Source: Flavobacterium caseinilyticum
GTDB lineage: Bacteria; Bacteroidota; Bacteroidia; Flavobacteriales; Flavobacteriaceae
NCBI RefSeq assembly: GCF_004349085.1
Contig: NZ_SMFM01000008.1
Location: forward strand, 62,001 to 126,000
Length of the DNA: 64,000 nt
Direction: 5' to 3'
In this document: positions 56,242 to 64,000 of the stretch, one piece after another
Position numbering within the stretch: position 1 is the first letter of the stretch
Layout of the letters: each line of letters starts with the position of its first letter
Made by a program: the position numbers and the translations under genes
The notes under the pieces: generated by a model
What the model saw: only the letters and a program-made list of their open reading frames with translations
What the model was told of the DNA's origin: nothing
Database searches by the model: none

Positions 56242-56553
56242 TTATTTTTTCTGATTGCCTTTTCTAGAATCTTTTATAATTTTTTTGCTACACTTAAGGC
56301 ATTTTCCTTCTTTGATATAGAATTCGTCCTTGCAATTGGGACAATATGCTTTTTTTATATCAACTGTTTCTGTTAATTCCATTGCACATTTAGAGCACTT
56401 CCCCCGAGTGTCCATCATCATTTCCTGATGCATCGGGCATATAAAAAGCCTTTTTTCCTTCACTAATTTTTCAGGATTTTTATTTTCAACCACTTGTGCA
56501 AATCCGGTCCATGCAAATGCAATCGTTAATAGTATTGAAACTATATTTTTCAT
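56242..56553 (-). CDS. Secreted heavy-metal-binding-domain protein with extra Cys pairs
   Basis: A 103-residue protein with a signal peptide (IVSILLTIAFAWTGFAQ). Residues about 36-60 form a heavy-metal-binding domain of the CPMHxE...GKCxKCxMEL type. A second zinc-ribbon-like part with CPNC and CLKC follows. Such domains occur in copper/heavy-metal efflux systems, where they hand over or buffer metal in the periplasm. No efflux pump is nearby. Confidence 0.75.
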   Translation of the reverse strand: MKNIVSILLTIAFAWTGFAQVVENKNPEKLVKEKRLFICPMHQEMMMDTRGKCSKCAMELTETVDIKKAYCPNCKDEFYIKEGKCLKCSKKIIKDSRKGNQKK

Positions 56554-56917
56554 TTTAATTCAATTTAAATTAATTAACTCTTTTATCATTTTATTCATAA
56601 TTTAGGATAGAGATTTTTTTATTTTCCTCCTTCAATGAACGTGATGTTCCCAGAACTTCGTTACATACTTGTAACAACACTGTACTGCCAATTTTAAATT
56701 AATCCCTTAAAAAGTATTATATAACCAATTCGATAACAAAGTTATAAATAGTTAAATTTATAATTTAAAAGTATTTGTTAATTTCTGCAACATCAAAATA
56801 TCAAATAATTATTACGTGAAAATCTTTTTCGATTAAAGTCTATTTTCTTTAGCGAGACTTTTGTTTTAAAAGAATCATTAATAATTTAATTTAACGTTTA
56901 TCGTTTAAACATTCTAT
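56554..56917. other. A+T-rich intergenic region between divergent genes
   Basis: No gene, RNA or repeat is recognised. The region should contain the promoter of the - strand metal-binding gene, but I see no exact TAnnTTTG on that strand. Confidence 0.4.
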
Positions 56918-56925
56918 TATATTTG
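56918..56925 (+). promoter_or_regulatory. -7 box of the serine ammonia-lyase gene
   Basis: TATATTTG is an exact TAnnTTTG match followed by CA, 25 bases upstream of the start codon, so the leader would be about 18 bases. Confidence 0.6.
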
Positions 56926-56949
56926 CAACCAACAAAATTGACACTATAG

Positions 56950-58377
56950 ATGGAAGAATGTATCTCCGTTTTTGATATGCTAAAAATTGGTGTTGGACCT
57001 TCAAGTTCACATACTCTTGGACCTTGGAGAGCAGCCGAACGCTTTCTTGGTGAATTAAGAAACGAAAAATTACTTGCTGCTGTAAATCGGGTAAAAATAG
57101 ATTTATACGGTTCCCTTTCCTTAACAGGAAAAGGTCACGCAACGGATTTGGCCGTAATGCTGGGTTTGAGCGGACAAGATCCGGAATACATTCCCGTGGA
57201 AAATATTGATGCTATTATCAAATCCATTGAATCTAAAAACGAAATCAATTTAGGAAACGAAAAACCAATTCCTTTTTATTTCCTCCAAGACATTGTTTTC
57301 AATAAAAACTTTCTTCCTTTTCATGCCAATGGAATGACTTTTACCGCGTATATGACGGATGACAGCGAATATATTTCTACCTTTTATTCAATTGGTGGCG
57401 GATTTGTAGTCAAAGAAGAACGCATCAACGCCAAGAAGAAAATAAAAATTAAATGTGCTTTTCCTTATCCAATTGAGAAAGCAGTTGAACTATTAGATTT
57501 TTGCAAAAAAGAGAATAAATCTATATCAGAAATCGTTTATGAAAACGAAAAATCGATGCGTACCGAAGCTGTTATCGATCATGAATTAGTGCGTATTTGG
57601 AAAACAATGCTCGAATGCATGTACATAGGTTGCCATTCCGAAGGGATTCTTCCAGGAGGATTAAACGTGCGTCGTCGTGCTTTTGATATGCACCAAAACC
57701 TCATCGGTTTAGCCAATTATGATTCGCCACAAACCTGGCTTGAAGAAATCAGAAAAACAGAAGTTAAATTTCGCCAAATACTGAAATGGGTTTCTTGTTT
57801 TGCCCTTGCGGTAAATGAAGTAAACGCTGCTTTAGGTCGTGTGGTTACTGCTCCAACAAACGGAAGCGCAGGTGTAATTCCTGCTGTTTTAATGTATTAT
57901 TTAGTGATTGAAAACCACAACGCCGGAGAAAAAGAAATCAAACAATTCCTGATGGTTGCCGGAGAAATAGGTAGTATTTTCAAGAAAGGTTCTACCATTT
58001 CCGCAGCAATGGGCGGTTGTCAGGCAGAAATAGGCGTTTCATCCTCGATGGCAGCCGCGGCTTTATGCGAATTGATGGGCGGAACTCCCGAACAGGTTTT
58101 GATGGCTGCCGAAATTGCGATGGAACATCACTTGGGACTGACTTGTGATCCTATCGGCGGTCTGGTTCAGATTCCGTGTATTGAACGAAATACAATGGGT
58201 GCCATAAAAGCCATAAATGCCGCTGAATTAGCCTTGGAAACCGACCCTAAAAATGCAAAAGTGCCTTTGGACAAAGTGGTAGACACGATGTGGCAAACGG
58301 CCAAAGACATGAATAATAAATACAAAGAAACATCTGAGGGCGGATTAGCCATTGCCGTGAATATGGCGGATTGTTAA
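56950..58377 (+). CDS. L-serine ammonia-lyase, iron-sulfur type, single chain
   Basis: A 475-residue enzyme that turns L-serine into pyruvate and ammonia. The N-terminal beta domain starts with [14 protein letters not shown]. The alpha domain carries the three iron-sulfur ligands Cys357 (MGGCQAEIG), Cys399 (LTCDPIGG) and Cys410 (IPCIERN). Both domains are in one chain, as in many Gram-negative SdaA/SdaB proteins. It is a single gene with a clear promoter. Confidence 0.94.
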   Translation: MEECISVFDMLKIGVGPSSSHTLGPWRAAERFLGELRNEKLLAAVNRVKIDLYGSLSLTGKGHATDLAVMLGLSGQDPEYIPVENIDAIIKSIESKNEINLGNEKPIPFYFLQDIVFNKNFLPFHANGMTFTAYMTDDSEYISTFYSIGGGFVVKEERINAKKKIKIKCAFPYPIEKAVELLDFCKKENKSISEIVYENEKSMRTEAVIDHELVRIWKTMLECMYIGCHSEGILPGGLNVRRRAFDMHQNLIGLANYDSPQTWLEEIRKTEVKFRQILKWVSCFALAVNEVNAALGRVVTAPTNGSAGVIPAVLMYYLVIENHNAGEKEIKQFLMVAGEIGSIFKKGSTISAAMGGCQAEIGVSSSMAAAALCELMGGTPEQVLMAAEIAMEHHLGLTCDPIGGLVQIPCIERNTMGAIKAINAAELALETDPKNAKVPLDKVVDTMWQTAKDMNNKYKETSEGGLAIAVNMADC

Positions 58378-58463
58378 ATTTCATAACACAAATTTAAAAC
58401 ACTGACAATCTAAAATTCAACTATTTACAGTAGATTTATTCTCTATTTTAAAAGAAAAATAAA

Positions 58464-58634
58464 ATGAAAATTAATTGGATAGTAGTTGGAATTGTAATCA
58501 TTTTTGCGCTCATTTTAATTGTATTTCTGATAATAAAAAATCAAAAAGAACAAAAAAAATATACCGATTTTTTAAACAATGATTTCAAGAAAGCAGATGA
58601 AGAAGAGTCAGATTTGAATGACGATACGTATTGA
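58464..58634 (+). CDS. 56-residue single-pass membrane protein
   Basis: ATG at 58464 to TGA at 58632 encodes one hydrophobic helix (WIVVGIVIIFALILIVFLII, 20 residues) followed by a KNQKEQKK basic stretch and an acidic tail with DEEESDLNDD. The composition, the start position and a 5' A-rich leader support a real gene. Similar short proteins seem common in Flavobacteria, but I know of no assigned function. It follows the serine ammonia-lyase by 86 bases and may be cotranscribed. Confidence 0.65.
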   Translation: MKINWIVVGIVIIFALILIVFLIIKNQKEQKKYTDFLNNDFKKADEEESDLNDDTY

Positions 58635-58725
58635 TTTATATGGTTTCCGTTTCTTAAAAACCTTTATAAATCATTTCATTTTTCGTGCAACAAAATAGAA
58701 TATTTCATTAAATGAGAATCAAAAA

Positions 58726-59169
58726 CTACTTTCTTCTCGTATCAATTAAATGAACGATTTTCCATCCCGAATTTTCGGGAGTATCTTTCTTAAAAAGCGT
58801 AAAAGCATTCACTCCTTTGTGACTTAATTTACCATTGACGTAAAACTCATAAGGTGTCCAGGCGTGCGCCATGCTTCCATCGACTTGGATGGAGTAACTC
58901 AGAATTTTTTCCTGAAACTTTATTTCGGCAGGAATAGAAGCTATCGATTTAAAAAAAACTTCGGGCTTTTCATTGGATAATCGAGTGCCTTTTGCATTCT
59001 CATTAATAGATTGTAAAATCATTGTTTCATCACAAAGTGTCTGTAGTTTCAAAGTATCTTTGGCATGAAATGCCTCAAAAAAAGTTTCAATTACCTTTTG
59101 AATTTCTTGATTTTGAGCTTGAGAATATGACGATGAAAATAAGACTATCACTATTAGTATTTTACGCAT
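58726..59169 (-). CDS. Secreted NTF2-like (SnoaL/DUF4440-type) protein
   Basis: A 147-residue protein with a signal peptide (ILIVIVLFSSSYSQAQ). The mature part has the NTF2-like cone-shaped pattern: a helix with VIETFFEAFHAKD, then beta strands with AHAWTPYEFYVNG and GVNAFTLFKK, ending WKIVHLIDTRRK. The C-terminal IVHLIDTRR is typical of Bacteroidota putative lumazine-binding/NTF2-like proteins. The ligand is unknown. It is divergent from panB. Confidence 0.8.
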   Translation of the reverse strand: MRKILIVIVLFSSSYSQAQNQEIQKVIETFFEAFHAKDTLKLQTLCDETMILQSINENAKGTRLSNEKPEVFFKSIASIPAEIKFQEKILSYSIQVDGSMAHAWTPYEFYVNGKLSHKGVNAFTLFKKDTPENSGWKIVHLIDTRRK

Positions 59170-59217
59170 AATTACTTTTTTTAATAAATTGGGTCCTTAA
59201 AAAACATTACTGTTACA

Positions 59218-59252
59218 TTTTTGAGTTAAAAATATACATTTTATTACCTTTA
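59218..59252 (+). promoter_or_regulatory. Promoter of panB
   Basis: TTTTTG at 59218 and TACCTTTA at 59245 (seven of eight to TAnnTTTG) are 21 bases apart, a normal spacing for Bacteroidota sigma-A promoters. The start codon is 20 bases further on. Confidence 0.55.
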
Positions 59253-59271
59253 CGATCTTAAAATAACAAAT

Positions 59272-60090
59272 ATGTCTGTCGCTAAAAAAGATTATAAAAG
59301 GATTACTACAAAATCACTGATTGAAATGAAAGCCAATGGAGAGAAAATTTCTATGCTTACCGCATACGATTACACCATGGCAAAAATCGTTGATACTGCC
59401 GGAATTGATGTAATTCTTGTTGGTGATTCTGCTTCGAATGTGATGGCTGGTCATGAAACAACGTTGCCAATTACATTGGACCAAATGATTTATCACGCTT
59501 CCTCTGTAGTGAGAGCAATAGAAAGAGCTTTGGTTGTGGTAGATTTGCCTTTTGGAAGTTACCAGTCAGATCCTAAAGAAGCGTTGCGTTCTGCTATCCG
59601 AATTATGAAAGAAAGCGGTGGACATGCCGTGAAATTGGAAGGCGGAAAAGAAATTAAAGATTCTATCAAGAAAATATTAAATGCAGGAATTCCAGTGATG
59701 GGACATTTGGGTTTAACCCCGCAATCTATTTATAAATTTGGAACTTATACCGTTCGTGCCAAAGAAGAAGAGGAAGCGCATAAACTAATAGAAGATGCTA
59801 AATTGTTGGAAAGACTAGGTTGTTTTGCATTGGTTTTGGAAAAAATTCCGGCCCATTTAGCCGAAAAAGTAGCTCAAAGCATTTCGATTCCGGTAATTGG
59901 AATTGGTGCTGGTGGCGGAGTTGATGGACAAGTTTTGGTAATTCATGACATGTTGGGAATGAACAATGAATTTAATCCGCGTTTCTTGAGAAGATACATG
60001 AATTTATACGACGAAATGACAACAGCTATCGGTCAATATGTTTCCGATGTGAAATCCAGAGATTTTCCTAATTCAAGTGAACAATATTAA
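59272..60090 (+). CDS. panB: 3-methyl-2-oxobutanoate hydroxymethyltransferase
   Basis: A 272-residue TIM-barrel enzyme and the first step of pantothenate (vitamin B5 / coenzyme A) synthesis, adding a hydroxymethyl group to alpha-ketoisovalerate. [14 protein letters not shown], then [29 protein letters not shown] and [21 protein letters not shown] match the PanB signatures, including the metal-binding Asp and catalytic Glu regions. Its stop is followed by a short repeat and then a pseudouridine synthase gene. Confidence 0.95.
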   Translation: MSVAKKDYKRITTKSLIEMKANGEKISMLTAYDYTMAKIVDTAGIDVILVGDSASNVMAGHETTLPITLDQMIYHASSVVRAIERALVVVDLPFGSYQSDPKEALRSAIRIMKESGGHAVKLEGGKEIKDSIKKILNAGIPVMGHLGLTPQSIYKFGTYTVRAKEEEEAHKLIEDAKLLERLGCFALVLEKIPAHLAEKVAQSISIPVIGIGAGGGVDGQVLVIHDMLGMNNEFNPRFLRRYMNLYDEMTTAIGQYVSDVKSRDFPNSSEQY

Positions 60091-60116
60091 GCCCCCTAAC
60101 CCCCTAAAGGGGAATT
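60091..60116. repeat. Short C-rich intergenic repeat element
   Basis: GCCCCCTAACCCCCTAAAGG continues into GGAATTG and forms a small hairpin (CCCC-TAAA-GGGG). C-rich motifs like this recur between genes in Bacteroidota genomes. Only one copy is seen in this window. Confidence 0.55.
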
Positions 60117-60121
60117 GAAAA

Positions 60122-60811
60122 ATGAAAATAGTTTCCAATAAAAATAACCTGCAAATTCTTCACGAAGACAATCATCTTATTGTGATTAACAAGCGCGTAG
60201 GCGATATTGTGCAAGGTGATAAAACCGGCGATAAACCACTATCTGATGTGGTAAAAGAATACATTAAAGATAAGTATAACAAACCCGGAGAAGTATTTCT
60301 GGGCGTCGTACACCGTTTAGACCGACCAACAACCGGAATAGTCGTTTTTGCCCGAACCAGTAAAGCGTTGACAAGAATGAATGAGTTGTTCAGTAACCGT
60401 GAAACTCAAAAAACGTATTGGTGTATCGTGAAAAACAAACCTGCAAATTCTGAAGACAAATTGGTTCATTTTATAAAAAGAAACAAAAAAAATAACACAT
60501 CAAAAGCACATTTAAAAGAAGTTCCTGATAGTAAAATAGCCAGTTTAGATTATAAAATCATTCAAGAACTCAACAATTATTTTGCATTGGAAATCAATCT
60601 TCATACGGGCAGGCACCATCAAATCAGGGCACAGCTTTCGGCGATTGGATCACCGATAAAAGGCGATTTGAAATATGGGTTTGACCGAAGCAATCCGGAT
60701 GGAGGAATTCATTTGCACGCCCGAAAATTGGTTTTTCTACATCCTGTTACCAAAGAAAATATAGAAATCATCGCACCAACACCAGATGATGTGATTTGGA
60801 ATGCAGTCTAA
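60122..60811 (+). CDS. RluA-family 23S rRNA/tRNA pseudouridine synthase
   Basis: A 229-residue enzyme that isomerises uridine in RNA. HRLDRPTTG holds the catalytic Asp67 of the RluA family, and LHTGRHHQIRAQL and HLHARKLVFLHP are the family's C-terminal motifs. No S4 RNA-binding domain is present. It lies 31 bases after panB, with the C-rich repeat between them. Confidence 0.92.
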   Translation: MKIVSNKNNLQILHEDNHLIVINKRVGDIVQGDKTGDKPLSDVVKEYIKDKYNKPGEVFLGVVHRLDRPTTGIVVFARTSKALTRMNELFSNRETQKTYWCIVKNKPANSEDKLVHFIKRNKKNNTSKAHLKEVPDSKIASLDYKIIQELNNYFALEINLHTGRHHQIRAQLSAIGSPIKGDLKYGFDRSNPDGGIHLHARKLVFLHPVTKENIEIIAPTPDDVIWNAV

Positions 60812-60873
60812 TACTTTCCTGTTTTTTAATTAAAATGGTAACAAAAACAATACTTTACAGACTTATACCATAC

Positions 60874-60904
60874 AAAACAGGAATAAAATCCTGTTTTTTT
60901 TTAT
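60874..60904 (+). terminator. Rho-independent terminator after the pseudouridine synthase gene
   Basis: A perfect 9-bp stem (AAAACAGGA / TCCTGTTTT) with a 6-base loop runs directly into eight or more T. Confidence 0.85.
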
Positions 60905-60969
60905 TCTTTAGCTTGCATAGAAAGTTGGATTAAAATAATAATTATGTAATTTTAATTTAAAATCATCTT

Positions 60970-62298
60970 ATGAATTACAAAACCGATATAAAATCACGAA
61001 AAGAATCTCTTAAAAAATTATTACACGTCATCACAAAACATGAAGATGCAATTATTAAAGCGTTGTACGATGATTTTAAAAAACCAGCTTTTGAAGCCGT
61101 TTTAACTGAAACTAACTACGTCATCAGTGACTTGAAAGAGACCATAAAAAACATTGATTCTTGGGCTAAGCCAAAGAAAGTTATGGCAACCTTTTTAAAT
61201 TTCCCTTCCTCAGATTATATATACAGTGAACCTTACGGTAATGTTTTAATCCTTTCTCCGTGGAATTATCCGTTTCAATTGGCTTTATGTCCACTTGTTG
61301 CCGCTGTTGCCGCAGGGAATAAAGTGACTTTAAAACCATCTGAACTAACACCGAATACTTCGAATATTATAGCGAAAATAATTACTGAAACTTTTCCCGT
61401 GAAAGATGTTGTGGTCATTACTGGAGACGCCACCATTGCTGCAAATTTGTTAAGTAAACGCTGGGATTATATTTTCTTTACAGGAAGTGTCGCTGTTGGA
61501 AAAATAGTGGCAAAAGCTGCTGCCGAAAACCTAACGCCAGTAACACTGGAACTGGGAGGAAAAAGCCCTTGCATTGTTGATGAAACAGCCAATTTAGAAT
61601 TAAGTGCCCGACGCATTGTTTGGGGGAAAATCATAAACGCCGGACAAACCTGTGTGGCTCCAGATTATATTTTGGTACACCATAAAATGAAAGCTGTTTT
61701 CGTGAAATTCCTGATTCAGGAAATCGAAAAAGCACTTGGAACAAATCCTGAAGAATCTCCGGATTTTGCAAGAATCATCAACTTGAAAAACTGGCAACGT
61801 CAATTGAGTTTATTGGAAAATCAGAAAATACTTTTTGGAGGACAATCAAATAGAGATTCGTTATACCTCGCTCCTACTTTACTTGACGAACCAAAAATGG
61901 ATAGTTTAGTGATGAAGGAAGAAATTTTCGGACCAATACTTCCAATACTGTCCTATCAATCGAAAGCTGACATTGATAAAATTATTTCGAGCTTCGAAAA
62001 ACCGTTATCACTATATTTATTTTCCCAAAACAAATCTTTTATCGATGAAGTGCTGCAAAAATATTCTTTTGGTGGCGGCTGCATCAATGACACGGTAGTT
62101 CACTTGGTTAACAATCGCCTGCCTTTTGGAGGTGTTGGAAATTCCGGTATGGGAGCGTATCATGGAAAATTGAGTTTTGATATTTTTTCACACAAAAAAT
62201 CGATTGTAAAAAGAGGAACATGGCTTGATTTACCGTTGCGTTATGCACCGTATAAAGACAAATTGAAAACTATTCAAAAAGTATTAAAATGGTTGTAA
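60970..62298 (+). CDS. Aldehyde dehydrogenase (NAD(P)+)
   Basis: A 442-residue member of the ALDH superfamily, of the shorter type that includes fatty-aldehyde dehydrogenases. LELGGKSP (Glu194) and GQTCVAPDY (nucleophile Cys228) are the active-site motifs, and SPWNYPFQLALCPL and KPSELTPNT lie in the cofactor domain. It oxidises aldehydes to acids; the substrate is unknown. It overlaps the nitroreductase gene by 10 bases. Confidence 0.92.
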   Translation: MNYKTDIKSRKESLKKLLHVITKHEDAIIKALYDDFKKPAFEAVLTETNYVISDLKETIKNIDSWAKPKKVMATFLNFPSSDYIYSEPYGNVLILSPWNYPFQLALCPLVAAVAAGNKVTLKPSELTPNTSNIIAKIITETFPVKDVVVITGDATIAANLLSKRWDYIFFTGSVAVGKIVAKAAAENLTPVTLELGGKSPCIVDETANLELSARRIVWGKIINAGQTCVAPDYILVHHKMKAVFVKFLIQEIEKALGTNPEESPDFARIINLKNWQRQLSLLENQKILFGGQSNRDSLYLAPTLLDEPKMDSLVMKEEIFGPILPILSYQSKADIDKIISSFEKPLSLYLFSQNKSFIDEVLQKYSFGGGCINDTVVHLVNNRLPFGGVGNSGMGAYHGKLSFDIFSHKKSIVKRGTWLDLPLRYAPYKDKLKTIQKVLKWL

Positions 62299-63026
62299 CC
62301 AATGAAAAAACAGTAAGCGAGGCCATAAAATACCGACGCTCTGTCCGGGTTTTTAAAGATGAAGCTATTGATACGGAAAAAGTAAAAGAATGCATTCAAT
62401 TAGCAATGCTGGCGCCCACAAGCAGTAATATGCAACTTTGGGAATTTTATCATATAGTATCTCCGGAAATCATACAAAAAATAGCCAAAGCCAGTTTTGA
62501 CCAGAATGCAGCAAAAACAGCACAACAATTAGTCGTTGTTGTAGCGAGGAAAGATTTGTGGCGCAAAAGAGTAGAATCGAATATTGATTATCTGAAAACG
62601 CAATATGGCAATAAACCGGCAGCAGAATATTCAAAAAGAGAAAAATTCGCTTTAAATTATTATCAGAAAATTATTCCAACACTGTATTTTGATTTTTTAG
62701 GAATTATTGGAATGCTAAAATTCCTTGTTTTTCAAGTCATTGGTCTATTCAAACCCATTTACAGACAGGCTCGACAAAGCGATATGCGAATCGTAGCCCA
62801 CAAAAGTGCGGGACTTGCCGCACAGAATTTTATGATCAGCATGGCAGCCATAAATTACGATACGTGTCCAATGGAAGGTTTTGATTCGCTGAGAATTAAA
62901 AAAATATTACATTTGCCCGCTTCCGCAGAAATAAATATGATTTTAGGCTGCGGAATTAGAGACGAAAATGGTATTTATGGAGAACGATTCCGAATCCCTT
63001 TTGAAGAAACCTATTTTAAAATATAA
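62289..63026 (+). CDS. Nitroreductase family FMN oxidoreductase
   Basis: A 245-residue flavoprotein. YRRSVRVFKDEAID near the N-terminus and APTSSNMQLWEFYHI bind FMN, and the C-terminal MILGCGIRDENGIYGERFR is typical of the family. A moderately hydrophobic insert (about 128-155) may allow membrane contact. It starts inside the aldehyde dehydrogenase gene, so they are probably cotranscribed. An in-frame ATG is absent further on, so this start is favoured. Confidence 0.87.
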   Translation: MVVTNEKTVSEAIKYRRSVRVFKDEAIDTEKVKECIQLAMLAPTSSNMQLWEFYHIVSPEIIQKIAKASFDQNAAKTAQQLVVVVARKDLWRKRVESNIDYLKTQYGNKPAAEYSKREKFALNYYQKIIPTLYFDFLGIIGMLKFLVFQVIGLFKPIYRQARQSDMRIVAHKSAGLAAQNFMISMAAINYDTCPMEGFDSLRIKKILHLPASAEINMILGCGIRDENGIYGERFRIPFEETYFKI

Positions 63027-63046
63027 CCAACCAATTATTAAATCAA

Positions 63047-63829
63047 ATGAATAAAACTGTACAATACCGAATTGACGAAATTAAAAAAAATGGGTACGCC
63101 TTAGATTTTGGAAATGTTTTCAACCACGCCTTTGGAAATTACAAAAAAATTGCGCTGTACGGCGGTTTAATCATTTTTGTCTTTTTTATTCTGTTCAGTA
63201 TCTTTGCAATCGGAATATTGATGGCCATTTTTGGCGGAGCTGTGGTTTTAGAATTTTTAAAACCTGAAAATTTAAAACCGGAGGATTTAAGTTTAAATTT
63301 TCTGTTGATTTTATCAGCAATCTCCGTAGTAGTAACTGCTTTATTAAGTCCGTTAACGGCCGGACTGATAAAAATGGCGTACTGCGCTGAAAGAGACGAA
63401 GAATTTCATGTAGCAACGATGTTCCAGTACTACAAAGCACCCTATTTCAAGGAACTATTTACCGCAACATTCCTGATATCGGTTTTGACTTCAGTGCTGT
63501 CATCGGTTATTAATTATGCCCAAATTCCATTTATTAATGCAATTGTTTCGATTACGGTAACATTATTCACCCTTTTCATGATTCCGTTAATTATTTTCGG
63601 AAATCTAAAAGCTATCGAAGCGATACAAACCAGTATCATAATTGTTTCTAAACAACCTGCTATTTTATTGGGATTATTTGTTGTAGGAATCATAGCAACG
63701 ATGGTAGGATTCATTGGATGTTGTATTGGAATCGTCTTTACCATTCCATTTATGTACTCGTTATATTACGCTATGTACAACGAAATAATCGGATTTGAAA
63801 GTGAAGATGAATTTGAAGAAAAAATCTAG
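63047..63829 (+). CDS. Multi-pass membrane protein of unknown function
   Basis: A 260-residue protein with about six hydrophobic segments (roughly 35-60, 83-108, 132-152, 158-178, 195-230) after an N-terminal soluble part of about 30 residues. The glycine-containing LSPLTAGLIKMAYCAERDEEF segment recalls DUF4013-like membrane proteins of Flavobacteria, but I am not certain. It follows the nitroreductase gene by 20 bases and ends in a terminator. Confidence 0.7.
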   Translation: MNKTVQYRIDEIKKNGYALDFGNVFNHAFGNYKKIALYGGLIIFVFFILFSIFAIGILMAIFGGAVVLEFLKPENLKPEDLSLNFLLILSAISVVVTALLSPLTAGLIKMAYCAERDEEFHVATMFQYYKAPYFKELFTATFLISVLTSVLSSVINYAQIPFINAIVSITVTLFTLFMIPLIIFGNLKAIEAIQTSIIIVSKQPAILLGLFVVGIIATMVGFIGCCIGIVFTIPFMYSLYYAMYNEIIGFESEDEFEEKI

Positions 63830-63851
63830 AAAATATTTTTTTTTTAAAATA

Positions 63852-63890
63852 AAAACCAAGATAGAAATTCTGTTCTGTCTTGGTTTTTAT
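63852..63890. terminator. Strong hairpin terminator after the membrane protein gene
   Basis: A 15-bp stem (AAAACCAAGATAGAA / TTCTGTCTTGGTTTT, one wobble) with a 6-base loop. On the + strand T-rich sequence follows, and A-rich flanks would let it work from either side. Nothing further is recognised from here to the window end. Confidence 0.75.
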
Positions 63891-64000
63891 TTGAAATTTT
63901 TCCCTACATTGACCACCAAAAAGATAGTAACCCAAATCTACTCTTTCAAAACTTAATAAAAATTTTTCTATGGTGTTGTACTGTAGCCTACTGACTATTT

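Overview
The window looks like chromosomal DNA of a Flavobacterium-like member of the Bacteroidota. The supporting signs are low G+C, a SusC/SusD pair, a hybrid two-component regulator, TAnnTTTG-type -7 promoter boxes, a Na+-translocating NADH:quinone reductase, Bacteroidota-type TamB/TamL proteins and many lipoproteins. I saw no rRNA, tRNA, CRISPR array or complete insertion sequence.

Layout. 1-12.5 kb is a polysaccharide/oligosaccharide utilisation locus: the end of a hybrid two-component regulator, then an MFS sugar porter, a GH32 fructanase lipoprotein, SusC, SusD, a GH36 alpha-galactosidase and a fructokinase. The enzyme set fits raffinose-family oligosaccharides and/or fructans. 12.5-18.6 kb is a loose, gene-poor stretch. 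It holds a DUF885 peptidase-like protein and a zinc alcohol dehydrogenase among non-coding repeats, two tandem arrays, a decayed cluster of three small overlapping genes and a DUF1810 pseudogene. 18.6-21.6 kb is a tight three-gene sugar cassette (PIG-L deacetylase, GT4 glycosyltransferase, GH100-like hydrolase). 22-30 kb holds a CBS-pair protein and the nqrABCDEF-apbE operon, with nqrM facing it tail to tail. 30-34.7 kb has a small membrane protein, a lactate-permease-family transporter coupled to a gene remnant, a tandem universal-stress protein and a decayed response-regulator receiver gene.

34.7-42.6 kb is the most interesting block. A LexA-like XRE/S24 repressor is divergent from a four-gene damage-tolerance cassette: a Y-family polymerase, an ImuC/DnaE2-like polymerase with a degenerate PHP motif, a DnaQ exonuclease fused to a GIY-YIG nuclease, and an AlkB-like dioxygenase. 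The shared intergenic region has two GTTACA-N5-type dyads that overlap or abut the two promoters. A DUF6642 protein lies just beyond the repressor. 42.6-64 kb is mostly housekeeping: acyl-CoA dehydrogenase, stand-alone LigD-type phosphoesterase, GH130, Na/Pi cotransporter, TamB and TamL, a heavy-metal-binding secreted protein, serine ammonia-lyase, PanB, RluA-type pseudouridine synthase, aldehyde dehydrogenase, nitroreductase and small membrane proteins.

Several features here are not simple open reading frames: the DUF1810 relic, the receiver-domain relic, the three-gene remnant, the coupled remnant upstream of the lactate permease, and a 56-codon membrane protein. They were found by reading frames through stops and frameshifts. 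All functional names rest on motif recognition by eye. No database search was run.
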